Counted from the stretch's first letter, positions 1 through 6,343 are shown. The stretch: 11,056 nucleotides of DNA from an uncultured Collinsella sp. (GCA_902476475.1 CABSDO010000071.1:1-11056); one strand, 5' to 3'. Numbers and translations are program-made. The notes: generated by a model not told the origin, from the sequence alone.

Positions 1-514
1 TGCGACGCCCGTAACCTATGCCAACGCCGGCTCTACCCGCCAGGATTCCACCCGTGCCGGCGTGCATGCGGTTCCGGCGGGCTTTGAATACGTCGCCATT
101 CACGACGGCGCTCGTCCGCTCATTACTACCGAGGCCATCGATCACGCTATCGACGTGCTCGTGAGCGACCGCGACCTCGACGGTGTCGTGTGCGGCCAGC
201 CCGCGATCGACACGCTCAAGATCGTCGACGGCGATAATATCGTCGAGACGCCGCCGCGCGAGCTCTATTGGACCGCGCAGACGCCGCAAATCTTTAGCGT
301 CGACGCCATGAAGCGCGCCCACACCGCAGCTATCGCCGAGGGTTTTATCGGGACCGACGATTCTTCGCTGGTCGAGCGCATGGGAGGACGCGTTCGCTGC
401 GTCCAGAGCCCGCGCGACAACCTTAAGGTGACGGTACCCGAGGACTTGCGTCCCGTAACCGCGATTCTGCTCGGCCGCATGGCCGAGGGAGAGGACCTTC
501 CCCATGTTCAGTAA
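1..514 (+). CDS. ispD: 2-C-methyl-D-erythritol 4-phosphate cytidylyltransferase (IspD), 5'-truncated by the window
   Basis: IspD is a cytosolic enzyme of the non-mevalonate (MEP) isoprenoid pathway. It transfers CMP from CTP to MEP. Only the C-terminal part is here: the frame is open from base 2, and the N-terminal CTP-binding glycine-rich loop lies upstream of the window. Family motifs seen are AGSTRQDS (the GG.tRQ.SV region), AIHDGARPL (conserved HDaaRP), ELYWTAQTPQIF (W..QTPQ.F), and near the end TDDSSLVERMGG followed by DNLKVTVPEDL (TDDa..vE..G and NiKiT.peDL). The stop (512-514) lies 11 bp inside ispF, so the two are translationally coupled; IspD and IspF act two steps apart, and in some bacteria they are fused into one protein. 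The identity is well supported. The start cannot be seen. Confidence 0.95.
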   Translation, partial: ATPVTYANAGSTRQDSTRAGVHAVPAGFEYVAIHDGARPLITTEAIDHAIDVLVSDRDLDGVVCGQPAIDTLKIVDGDNIVETPPRELYWTAQTPQIFSVDAMKRAHTAAIAEGFIGTDDSSLVERMGGRVRCVQSPRDNLKVTVPEDLRPVTAILLGRMAEGEDLPHVQ

Positions 515-998
515 CCTGCGTATTGGACACGGCTACGACGTCCACCGTTTGGTGGAGGGGCGTCGATGTATCATCGGCGGTGTCGACATTCCCTACGAGC
601 GCGGCCTGCTGGGCCACTCGGATGCCGATGTGCTCGCGCACGCCTTGGCCGACGCCATTCTGGGCGCCTGCCGCGGGGGAGACATCGGCAAGCTGTTCCC
701 CGATACCGACCCTGCCTACGAGGGTGCCGATTCGATGGTACTGCTTGCCCGTGTGATGGACTATGCGCGCGAGCTGGGCTTTGAGTTTGTCGATGCCGAC
801 TGCACCATTGCCTGCCAGCAGCCCAAGATCACCCCACACCGCGATGCCATGCGCGCCAACCTGGCTCATGCCCTGGGCGTTGACGTCGAAAACGTGGGCG
901 TCGCCGCCACTACGACCGAAAAGCTCGGCTGGGAAGGCCAGGGCGAGGGGATCGGCGCCTGGGCCGTCTGCCTGCTACAGAAAACCGTTAAGGAGTAA
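504..998 (+). CDS. ispF: 2-C-methyl-D-erythritol 2,4-cyclodiphosphate synthase (IspF)
   Basis: IspF converts CDP-methylerythritol 2-phosphate to the 2,4-cyclodiphosphate with release of CMP. It acts in the cytosol, normally as a homotrimer. At 164 aa it has the usual family length. The divalent-metal ligands are recognisable as D12 and H14 in RIGHGYDVHRL and H46 in GHSDADVLAHALADAILGA. Further conserved signatures are DIGKLFPDTDP (60-70), QQPKI (105-109) and TTTEKLG (136-142) in the cytidine and active-site region. The ATG at 504 overlaps the end of ispD by 11 bp, and GAGGGAGAGGA just upstream gives a ribosome binding site. The 3' end AAGGAG-TAA doubles as the ribosome binding site of cysS. 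Nothing is missing from the active site. Confidence 0.97.
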   Translation: MFSNLRIGHGYDVHRLVEGRRCIIGGVDIPYERGLLGHSDADVLAHALADAILGACRGGDIGKLFPDTDPAYEGADSMVLLARVMDYARELGFEFVDADCTIACQQPKITPHRDAMRANLAHALGVDVENVGVAATTTEKLGWEGQGEGIGAWAVCLLQKTVKE

Positions 999-1001
999 CG
1001 A

Positions 1002-2468
1002 ATGCGTATCTACAACAGCGCTACCCATAAAAAGGAAGAGTTCCAGCCCATCGAGTCCGGCAAGGTCCGCATGTATGTGTGCGGCCCCACGGTCTACGAC
1101 AACATCCACATCGGCAACGCCCGCACGTTCATCAGCTTTGACGTGATTCGTCGCTGGCTCATCGCGAGCGGCTACGAGGTTACGTTCGCCCAGAACCTCA
1201 CCGATGTCGATGACAAGATCATCAAGCGCGCCAACGAGCAAGGTCGTACGGCTGCCGAGGTCGCGACGGAGTTCTCCGACAAGTTCATCGGCGTCATGCG
1301 CGCCGCCAACGTGCTCGATCCCGATGTGCGTCCCCGCGCCACCAAAGAGATCGGTCCCATGATCGCTATGATCAAGACGCTTATCGAGCAGGGCCATGCC
1401 TATGCCGCCGATAACGGCGACGTGTACTTTGCCGTGCGCAGCGATCCCAACTATGGTCAGGTCTCGGGCCGCAACATCGACGATCTTATGGTGGGCGCGC
1501 GCATCGAGGAGAACGAGGACAAGAACGACCCGCTCGACTTTGCCCTGTGGAAGGCCGCCAAGCCCGGCGAGCCCAGCTGGCCGAGCCCCTGGGGCGAGGG
1601 CCGTCCCGGCTGGCACACCGAGTGCGCCGCCATGGTGCACCGCTACCTGGGCACCCCGATTGACATCCACGGCGGCGGCTCCGACCTTGCCTTCCCGCAT
1701 CACGAAAACGAGTGCGCCCAGGCCACCTGCGCCTGGCACCAGGGCTTCTCCAACACCTGGATGCACACGGGCATGCTACTGGTCGACGGCGAGAAGATGT
1801 CCAAGTCGCTCGGTAACTTCTTTACGCTGGCCGAGGTGCTCGAGCAGCACTCTGCCGCGGCTCTGCGCTTGCTGATGCTGCAGACGAGCTATCGCTCGCC
1901 GCTCGACTTCTCTTGGGAGCGCCTGGAGGGTGCCGAGAACTCGCTCACGCGTATCGCCGGCACGGTCGAGAACCTGCGCTGGGCTGCAAGCCACGCGACG
2001 GCCGACGCCGATGAGGCTGGCGCCGAGGGGTTTGTCGCCAAGGCCGCCGAGACTCGTACTGCCTTTAAGGAGTGCATGGACGACGACTTTAACACCGCCG
2101 GTGCCATGGGTGCCGTCTTTGGCTTTGTGACCGAGTGCAACCAGTACCTGGAGCAGGCGGGCGACGCTGCCGACAAGGCCGCCGCGCTTGCCGCCGCCGA
2201 CACGCTGGCCGAGCTGCTCGATACGCTTGGCGGTGGGCTCCCCGAGCCCAAGGTCGAGCTGCCGCTGGGCCTGCTGGGCGTTGCCGCCGGTTTGGTTGCC
2301 TACACGGGTGACGACGTGGACGAGGCCGCTGCCAAGATTCTCGAGGCCCGCGCCGAGGCCCGCGCCGCCAAGAACTGGGATCTGGCCGATGCCATCCGCG
2401 ACCAGCTCAAGGACCTCGGGCTGACGATCGAGGATACCGCCGCGGGCACTCGTATTAAGAGTCTCTAG
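1002..2468 (+). CDS. cysS: Cysteinyl-tRNA synthetase (class Ia)
   Basis: CysS charges tRNA-Cys with cysteine in the cytosol. It is 488 aa, slightly longer than the roughly 460 aa of E. coli. The class I signatures are present: HIGN at 36-39 and KMSKS at 265-269. The four zinc ligands that recognise cysteine can be placed at C27 (MYVCGPTVYD), C208 (WHTEC), H233 and E237 (HHENE). The C-terminal half is a helical, Ala/Glu-rich anticodon-binding region ending in the typical RDQLKDLGLTIEDTAAGTRI. The ATG is set by AAGGAG (990-995), which overlaps the ispF stop, with only 3 nt between the genes. The co-location of ispDF and cysS with rlmB and an NYN nuclease resembles the cysS-mrnC-rlmB-yacP order of Firmicutes. 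No Mini-RNase III gene is present between cysS and rlmB. Confidence 0.98.
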   Translation: MRIYNSATHKKEEFQPIESGKVRMYVCGPTVYDNIHIGNARTFISFDVIRRWLIASGYEVTFAQNLTDVDDKIIKRANEQGRTAAEVATEFSDKFIGVMRAANVLDPDVRPRATKEIGPMIAMIKTLIEQGHAYAADNGDVYFAVRSDPNYGQVSGRNIDDLMVGARIEENEDKNDPLDFALWKAAKPGEPSWPSPWGEGRPGWHTECAAMVHRYLGTPIDIHGGGSDLAFPHHENECAQATCAWHQGFSNTWMHTGMLLVDGEKMSKSLGNFFTLAEVLEQHSAAALRLLMLQTSYRSPLDFSWERLEGAENSLTRIAGTVENLRWAASHATADADEAGAEGFVAKAAETRTAFKECMDDDFNTAGAMGAVFGFVTECNQYLEQAGDAADKAAALAAADTLAELLDTLGGGLPEPKVELPLGLLGVAAGLVAYTGDDVDEAAAKILEARAEARAAKNWDLADAIRDQLKDLGLTIEDTAAGTRIKSL

Positions 2469-2474
2469 TATTTG

Positions 2475-2577
2475 TCGACCGTTCGAGGTGCGGCAGATTG
2501 CCTTGAAAGAGGAGGGCATAGACCTGGTGGTCATGCCCGACGATTGAAAGGCAAGGTGCCGTGGCTCGGACGGTCGA
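2475..2577 (+). ncRNA. Long structured hairpin with tandem G-A modules in the cysS-rlmB gap
   Basis: Read by eye, this gap folds into one long nested hairpin. From the base: 2475-2482 pairs with 2570-2577 (8 bp); U2483-G2569 wobble; 2484-2487 with 2565-2568; a short irregular step 2488-2490/2562-2564; 2491-2495 with 2557-2561; a 2x2 mismatch; 2498-2504 with 2548-2554 (7 bp). A symmetric 9x9 element follows (2505-2513 against 2539-2547), made only of three tandem GA/AG pairs separated by two A-U pairs and one G-C pair. Above it are 2514-2519 with 2533-2538 (6 bp), one bulged A, 2521-2524 with 2529-2532, and a UGGU loop. This gives about 35 canonical or wobble pairs. A U-rich stretch (2578-2589) follows, then the rlmB ribosome binding site. 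It may be a processing site, an attenuator, a cis-regulator or a dispersed repeat. Function is unknown; the structure itself is clear. Confidence 0.65.
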
Positions 2578-2611
2578 TTCTTGTTCGTTATCTATTTAAG
2601 GAGGTCGCTAT

Positions 2612-3526
2612 ATGGCCGACAATCGCAAGCGCGCGTCTCGTGGCGGCAAGCAGGCTGCTTCTGGCTCGCGTCCGATTCGCCGTAATGACCGCGCTGCCGC
2701 TCCCAAGGGTCAGCGCGATCGTATCCAGGCCGCACGTCCGCAGCGCGATCGCAACCGCGACGCTGTCCAGGCTCCCAAGGGCGAGTTTATCGAAGGCCGT
2801 CGTGCTGCCGCCGAGGCGCTGCGCACTGGTTTTCCCATCAAGTGCGCGCTCATTGCCGAGGGCGGGGAGCGCGATGCCGCCCTGTCGCGTCTGGTCGATG
2901 ACCTCAACGCCGCGGGCGTCCGCATTAAGTATGTGCCGCGTGCACAGCTCGATGTGCTGTCGAGCCATGGCGCTCACCAGGGCATCGCGCTCGAGGTCGG
3001 CAACTTCCCCTATGCGGATGTCGCCGATATCCTCGACCGCGCAGGCGAGGGTCCGGCACTTGTCGTGGTGCTCGACCATGTGACTGACGACGGCAACTTT
3101 GGCGCCATCGTGCGCTCCGCCGAGGTCGTGGGCGCCGCGGGCGTCGTCATCGCCAACAAGCGTGCCGCCGGCGTGACCGTGGGCAGCTACAAAACCTCAG
3201 CCGGTGCCGTCATGCACCTGCCCATCGCGCAGGTTTCCAATATCGCCCGTGCGCTCGATGACCTCAAGGCCGCTGGCTTTTGGGTGGGCGGTGCCTCCGA
3301 GCACGCCGAAGGCAGTTGCTGGGATGCTCCCTTCGAGGGTCGCGTGGCGCTCGTCATGGGGTCCGAGGGCGACGGCATCTCGCGCCTGGTGCTCGAGAAA
3401 TGCGACTTTTTGACCAAGCTTCCCCAGCGCGGCATGACCGAGAGCCTCAATGTTGCCCAGGCGACCACGGCGCTGTGCTTTGAATGGCTGCGCCGCAACG
3501 CCGGCGAGCTCATGGGGGAGGAGTAG
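2612..3526 (+). CDS. rlmB: RlmB-type (SpoU/TrmH family) 23S rRNA guanosine-2'-O-methyltransferase
   Basis: This is a SPOUT-class methyltransferase expected to 2'-O-methylate a guanosine in 23S rRNA (G2251 in E. coli numbering) using SAM. It is 304 aa, longer than the usual 245 or so because of an added Arg/Lys/Ala-rich, probably disordered N-terminal tail (residues 1-57) that may bind rRNA. A substrate-binding domain follows (EFIEGRRAAAEAL, about 58-130; HGAHQGIALEV at 119-129). The three SpoU motifs are present: DGNFGAIVRSAE (160-171, with N162 and R168), ALVMGSEGDGIS (246-257) and LPQRGMTESLNVAQATTAL (270-288), which form the trefoil-knot SAM site. The start has a full AAGGAGG at 2598-2604. 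The NYN nuclease gene follows after 3 nt. RlmB versus another TrmH-family paralogue rests on context and length, but the family call is firm. Confidence 0.93.
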   Translation: MADNRKRASRGGKQAASGSRPIRRNDRAAAPKGQRDRIQAARPQRDRNRDAVQAPKGEFIEGRRAAAEALRTGFPIKCALIAEGGERDAALSRLVDDLNAAGVRIKYVPRAQLDVLSSHGAHQGIALEVGNFPYADVADILDRAGEGPALVVVLDHVTDDGNFGAIVRSAEVVGAAGVVIANKRAAGVTVGSYKTSAGAVMHLPIAQVSNIARALDDLKAAGFWVGGASEHAEGSCWDAPFEGRVALVMGSEGDGISRLVLEKCDFLTKLPQRGMTESLNVAQATTALCFEWLRRNAGELMGEE

Positions 3527-3529
3527 CGC

Positions 3530-4207
3530 ATGTCCAAAAAGAACCGTGCCAAGTCCAAAGCCAAGCGCTTTGGCGAAGGCTCGGCCAAGCCGATTGTCTC
3601 GGCCGCGACCTACGGCGTGGGCGGCAATGCGTTTGCACAGGCTATCGCCGACCCAGTCTCGACGGTGCACTCCAACAAGCCCGAGCTGCTGGTGGTCGAC
3701 GGTTACAACGTGATCCACTGCACGCCGCGCTACGAAAAGCTCGTATACGACCATTCCGACGATCCGTATTCCAGCGACGTTCACGATATGGCGCGCACCG
3801 CCCTCATCAACGATGTTGCGGCGTTTGCCCAGGGCCGCTACGAGGCCGTGATCGTGTTCGACGGTGCGGGCAATATCTCCAGCGAGCGCCCCAATCTGCC
3901 GGCCCGCGGCGTGCGCATCGAGTTTTCGCCGACGGGCGTCTCTGCCGATACCGTGGTGCAGAAGCTCTGCATCGAGGCGCGCGAGGAAGGCCGCGCATGC
4001 TCCGTGGTATCGAGTGACGGCACAATCCAGGCCGTCGTCATGGGCAAGGGTGTCACGCGCATCTCGAGCCGCATGCTGGTGGACGAGATCAAGCAGATCG
4101 ATAACGACGTTCACGAGGCAGAGGAAGCTCCGCAGATCAAGATGACTTTGGGCAGTCGCCTGAGCCCCGATGCCCTGGCCAAGCTCAAGGCCCTGCGCGG
4201 GAGGTAG
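3530..4207 (+). CDS. NYN-domain (YacP/Rae1-like) ribonuclease
   Basis: The 225-aa protein belongs to the YacP/DUF901 branch of NYN (PIN-like) nucleases. The Bacillus member Rae1 cuts mRNA in the ribosomal A site. Acidic residues expected to hold the catalytic metal are D57 in LLVVDGYNVIH, D111 in IVFDGAGN, D140 in SADTVVQ and D163 in VVSSDGTIQ. The domain spans about 52-190. A Lys/Arg-rich N-terminal extension (1-50) precedes it and could help RNA or ribosome binding. The ATG lies 3 nt after the rlmB stop, with GGGGGAGGAG at the end of rlmB as ribosome binding site. Its place directly after rlmB matches the Firmicutes order rlmB-yacP. Rae1-like activity is inference from family and context; the nuclease fold is well supported. 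Confidence 0.88.
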   Translation: MSKKNRAKSKAKRFGEGSAKPIVSAATYGVGGNAFAQAIADPVSTVHSNKPELLVVDGYNVIHCTPRYEKLVYDHSDDPYSSDVHDMARTALINDVAAFAQGRYEAVIVFDGAGNISSERPNLPARGVRIEFSPTGVSADTVVQKLCIEAREEGRACSVVSSDGTIQAVVMGKGVTRISSRMLVDEIKQIDNDVHEAEEAPQIKMTLGSRLSPDALAKLKALRGR

Positions 4208-4234
4208 GGGAGCTGACGGCGCGACGCTGTCTCG

Positions 4235-5575
4235 CTAACTCCATTCAGCGATGTCGATCATTCTTTCGAGGCGCCATGTTAGCGCCTCTTTTAGATAAGG
4301 CAGCCTTGCCGTGAGCGCGTCGTTTCTGGACAGAATCTCGATTGCCTCGTCAACGAAGCCTTCGAGTTTGTCGCCGTCAAACCAGCCCATGTCCTCGACG
4401 AGCAACATTTGTTTGGCAGGGCTTGAATGAAATTGTGCACTGGTAAAACTGTGCTCCCCCGCCCTAAGCTCCTCTAGTGATATGTTGCACCAGAGTGATG
4501 AGCCCGAATCGAAGATAGGGGCTGGTCTGCAGACCAGTGAGTTGACGTTTCGCACGAGGCCGAAGTTGCGCCAATGACGATCATAGTTGGCGATGATGTC
4601 GTCGCACACGATCATGCGGTCAAGGGCATCCTTGACGCCTGTTACCCCGAGTTTCTCGCAGTTTGCTACATATCGCTCGTAGTCGGTTAGTCTTTCATCT
4701 GCGTTTGCGTACTGATTTACATAGAACGCAGGGACATACTCTTCTTCATCAGTTAAGAAGACATCGCATATGCTCAGGGCGGAAGTGCCCGTGCCCTCGA
4801 GCGAGTAAGGCACATAATCGCAGGCGTTTAGGATGCGACGATGGAGCGCGGTCGCTACCAGCTCGTTATATGGTTCTTGGTTCAGGTGCGCTCCTGCCTT
4901 ATGCAGAATTCGACGCCCGCCCTCGCATGTCCAATACTTCTGAAGGTTGCCGTCCGAGGTGTTATCGGGCTTTGCGGCGGCTGCTTTGCCCTCTGGGGCG
5001 AAGGGTGCGATGGACAGAGAGACGTCGTCAAAAGCATTATTGAAGAAGTTAATATCCTCCCACGCGAGACCGGAATCTTGGGGTCTAATCCAATACTGGT
5101 CGGATAGGGAGAGGCCGAGATTTCGCTGGATGAGTTCATCGGGAACATCGACTGCGGCTTCTGCAAGCAGGGAGGCTAGTCCAATGCGTGCGAGCGGGAT
5201 ACCGCGGCCTCGCCACCAAATGCGGAAAGAGTCGAGCGACACGGGACTATTGGGGCCAAGTACTCCAATAGGGGCGTGGATGTAATCGATGTCGGCACCG
5301 ATGTGGGTAAAGTCTTTTCGCGATGTGCTGTAGACCAGCTGGGCGACTTCGTGCGTGCGGTTCATGAGGGTAAACGTAATCTCGCTTTTTCCATGGCCTC
5401 GACGGGGGCGTCCCCCCGTTTTGGTCACGGAGCGGAGTCGTGCGTTGACGCTGTCTTTGTCGATGAGCCATACACCAGAAGCCTTGCGTGCCTCAAGCGC
5501 TCCGTTTTTTATGAGCTCTTGCACCCTGCGCGGGGTGATGTCGAGTAGCTCTGCAGCTTCCTTCGTGGTCAACAT
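4235..5575 (-). CDS. HipA-like protein kinase with an N-terminal excisionase/MerR-like helix-turn-helix
   Basis: The 446-aa protein starts with a DNA-binding helix-turn-helix (1-45: LTTKEAAELLDITPRRVQELI, then a wing-like GVWLIDKDSV) and a basic linker (TGGRPRRGHGK). The rest is HipA-like. SDGNLQKYW (207-215) with ILHKAG (223-228) resembles the nucleotide-binding part. NYDRHWRNFG (330-339) is the catalytic loop, with D332 as expected base and N337 as metal ligand. PIFDSGSSLW (353-362) supplies the DFG-like metal aspartate D356. Both catalytic motifs are intact, so kinase activity is plausible; the target is unknown. The start ATG at 5575 is preferred: it has AAGGG about 8 nt upstream and begins exactly at the HTH, whereas the in-frame ATG at 5617 overlaps the likely -10 box and has no ribosome binding site. 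No separate HipB-like gene is adjacent; the fused HTH probably replaces it. Base use is less GC-rich than in the left operon, consistent with transfer. Toxin function is not shown. Confidence 0.82.
   Translation of the reverse strand: MLTTKEAAELLDITPRRVQELIKNGALEARKASGVWLIDKDSVNARLRSVTKTGGRPRRGHGKSEITFTLMNRTHEVAQLVYSTSRKDFTHIGADIDYIHAPIGVLGPNSPVSLDSFRIWWRGRGIPLARIGLASLLAEAAVDVPDELIQRNLGLSLSDQYWIRPQDSGLAWEDINFFNNAFDDVSLSIAPFAPEGKAAAAKPDNTSDGNLQKYWTCEGGRRILHKAGAHLNQEPYNELVATALHRRILNACDYVPYSLEGTGTSALSICDVFLTDEEEYVPAFYVNQYANADERLTDYERYVANCEKLGVTGVKDALDRMIVCDDIIANYDRHWRNFGLVRNVNSLVCRPAPIFDSGSSLWCNISLEELRAGEHSFTSAQFHSSPAKQMLLVEDMGWFDGDKLEGFVDEAIEILSRNDALTARLPYLKEALTWRLERMIDIAEWS
4268..4292 (+). terminator. 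Rho-independent terminator of the ispDF-cysS-rlmB-NYN operon, inside the convergent gene
   Basis: A perfect 7-bp stem GAGGCGC/GCGCCTC (4268-4274 and 4282-4288) with a 7-nt loop is followed directly by TTTT. It reads correctly on the + strand, 60 nt after the NYN gene stop. It lies within the last codons of the minus-strand HipA-like gene, so the sequence must serve as both terminator and coding DNA. The gap between the two convergent stops is only 27 nt and holds no other hairpin. Confidence 0.65.
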
Positions 5576-5590
5576 CGCGAAACCCTTCGC

Positions 5591-5652
5591 CAGAACGAAT
5601 AGTTTTATCTTCTTCATTGTAATAAAAACTATTCGTTCTGACGAATAGTTTT
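5591..5652 (-). promoter_or_regulatory. Promoter/operator of the HTH-HipA-like gene: three half-sites around a -10 box
   Basis: The 12-mer ACGAATAGTTTT occurs at 5595-5606 and 5641-5652, and as its exact complement at 5625-5636. The first pair extends to perfect 16-bp arms (5591-5606 and 5625-5640) with an 18-bp spacer; the second pair is a 12-bp-arm palindrome with a 4-bp spacer (5625-5652). On the minus strand TACAAT (complement of 5616-5621) is a good -10 box inside the 18-bp spacer, placing transcription start near 5609 and giving a leader of about 35 nt to the ATG at 5575. No good -35 is seen, fitting a regulated promoter. Binding by the gene's own HTH is inference. Confidence 0.7.
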
Positions 5653-5677
5653 GAGATGTGGTCGGTCAAAGGGCCTG

Positions 5678-5706
5678 TTGCGCCTCGTCCGCAATTCCTT
5701 TATTCT
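5678..5706 (+). promoter_or_regulatory. Probable promoter of tRNA-Thr(TGT)
   Basis: TTGCGC (5678-5683) and TATTCT (5701-5706) are separated by 17 bp, with the tRNA beginning 30 nt further on. A small GCGC-GAAA-GCGC hairpin with a GNRA loop (5718-5729) lies in the leader. The -35 is imperfect. Confidence 0.5.
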
Positions 5707-5736
5707 AAACAGGCTTCGCGCGAAAGCGCCAAGTGT

Positions 5737-5811
5737 GCCAGTGTGGCGCAACGGTAGCGCAACTGATTTGTAATCAGTGGGTTGCAGGTTCGATTCCTGT
5801 CACTGGCTCCA
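5737..5811 (+). tRNA. tRNA-Thr (anticodon TGT)
   Basis: A complete cloverleaf can be drawn. The acceptor stem GCCAGTG/CACTGGC (5737-5743, 5801-5807) is perfect. The D stem is GCGC/GCGC (5746-5749, 5757-5760). The anticodon stem is ACTGA/TCAGT around TTTGTAA, giving anticodon TGT (5769-5771) for ACA codons. The T arm is GCAGG-TTCGATT-CCTGT. The discriminator is T and CCA is encoded (5809-5811). It is transcribed alone, between its own promoter and terminator. Confidence 0.97.
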
Positions 5812-5820
5812 TGAGAGTTT

Positions 5821-5860
5821 CGGGCTCTGTTCCCTTGTGGGACAGGGCCCGTTTCTTTTT
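5821..5860 (+). terminator. Rho-independent terminator after tRNA-Thr(TGT)
   Basis: A 13-bp stem (5821-5833 with 5839-5851, including two G-U pairs) has a 5-nt loop and is followed by TTTCTTTTT. It starts 9 nt after the tRNA CCA end. Confidence 0.9.
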
Positions 5861-5873
5861 AGGTGGTGTGTCA

Positions 5874-5897
5874 TCGGGTTGGCGCCCATCCCGTTTT
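5874..5897 (+). terminator. Possible second terminator hairpin
   Basis: CGGG (5875-5878) pairs with CCCG (5890-5893), and above a T-T mismatch TGG (5880-5882) pairs with CCA (5886-5888), around a CGC loop. TTTT follows. It would back up the stronger terminator 15 nt upstream. It could also be chance in GC-rich sequence. Confidence 0.4.
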
Positions 5898-5921
5898 CGG
5901 TTTGTCTCGTCCTCCAGTTTG

Positions 5922-5976
5922 TCTAAATCTGTAACACCAAGACCGATATTTGGCATCTAACTGTTACAGATTGAGA
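5922..5976. repeat. Inverted-repeat element, copy 1 (55 bp)
   Basis: Perfect 11-bp arms (5926-5936 and 5962-5972, core ATCTGTAACA/TGTTACAGAT) extend to 15 bp with one mismatch. A 25-nt spacer holds a small inner stem CCAAG/TTTGG (5937-5941, 5949-5953). It lies in the gene-free stretch 5861-6343 and is paired with a second copy 80 bp downstream. Confidence 0.8.
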
Positions 5977-6001
5977 TGAAACTTAGGGTGTTTTAGGAAT
6001 A

Positions 6002-6056
6002 TCTTGATCTGTAACATGTAGAAGCGGAATAGGCCTCTTGCTGTTACAGATCGAGA
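6002..6056. repeat. Inverted-repeat element, copy 2 (55 bp)
   Basis: It has the same architecture as the copy at 5922-5976: 15-bp arms (6002-6016 and 6042-6056, one G-T pair) and a 25-nt spacer with an unrelated sequence. The A-T pair at arm position 5 of copy 1 is a G-C pair here, a compensatory change. The spacer can form a different inner stem (6022-6027 with 6034-6039). Conserved arms with free spacers suggest the arms are what matters. Confidence 0.8.
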
Positions 6057-6208
6057 CAAGGGCGGGTGCGGACCTGGGTGTCCTGCTCGAGCGTGGATTT
6101 CTGGACACGCGAGCGAAGAAAATCACCCGACGGGAGAACGAGTGTGGATAATTAACTTGAATAGGGAGCTAAGGTAAACACCAATTGCCAATCGACGGCT
6201 TTAGAAAC

Positions 6209-6243
6209 AACGACCCCGATTCCACAATGAAATCGGGGTCGTT
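6209..6243 (-). terminator. Terminator of the bgl-PTS operon, possibly bidirectional
   Basis: Perfect 13-bp arms AACGACCCCGATT (6209-6221) and AATCGGGGTCGTT (6231-6243) with a 9-nt loop. On the minus strand the stem ends in U-rich GTTGTTTCT; on the + strand it is followed by TTTG. It lies about 100 nt after the PTS stop codon. The 100 nt between contains no supported gene. Confidence 0.75.
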
Positions 6244-6343
6244 TGTGCCTCAGGAATCCGAATGGATTAATCGAGCTCCTAAGGGACTTCTTGGTTCTTG
6301 CTAATGGTCTGCCGAGGATGCCCCCAATGCAAACAGCGGGCAT

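Noticed and set aside
1776..2534. 252-aa open frame on the minus strand
   Set aside because: Antisense shadow of cysS with no recognisable domain.
2482..2547. Coding-like short frame reading VRQIALKEEGIDLVVMPDD, perhaps a gene remnant
   Set aside because: It has no start or ribosome binding site, and the same bases are fully explained by the long hairpin 2475-2577.
3197..4114. 305-aa open frame on the minus strand
   Set aside because: It is antisense to rlmB and the NYN gene, which have clear motifs; long antisense frames are expected in high-GC coding DNA.
5774..5956. 60-aa open frame on the minus strand ending in PVTGIEPATH
   Set aside because: Its 3' half is the antisense of tRNA-Thr and its terminator; such PVTGIEPATH-type peptides are a familiar annotation artefact of tRNA antisense.
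5922..6056. Possible CRISPR array
   Set aside because: Only two units, each an internal inverted repeat rather than repeat-spacer-repeat, and no cas genes are present.
6152..6343. 63-aa open frame on the minus strand after the PTS gene
   Set aside because: It runs through the 13-bp terminator hairpin, has no ribosome binding site or recognisable domain.
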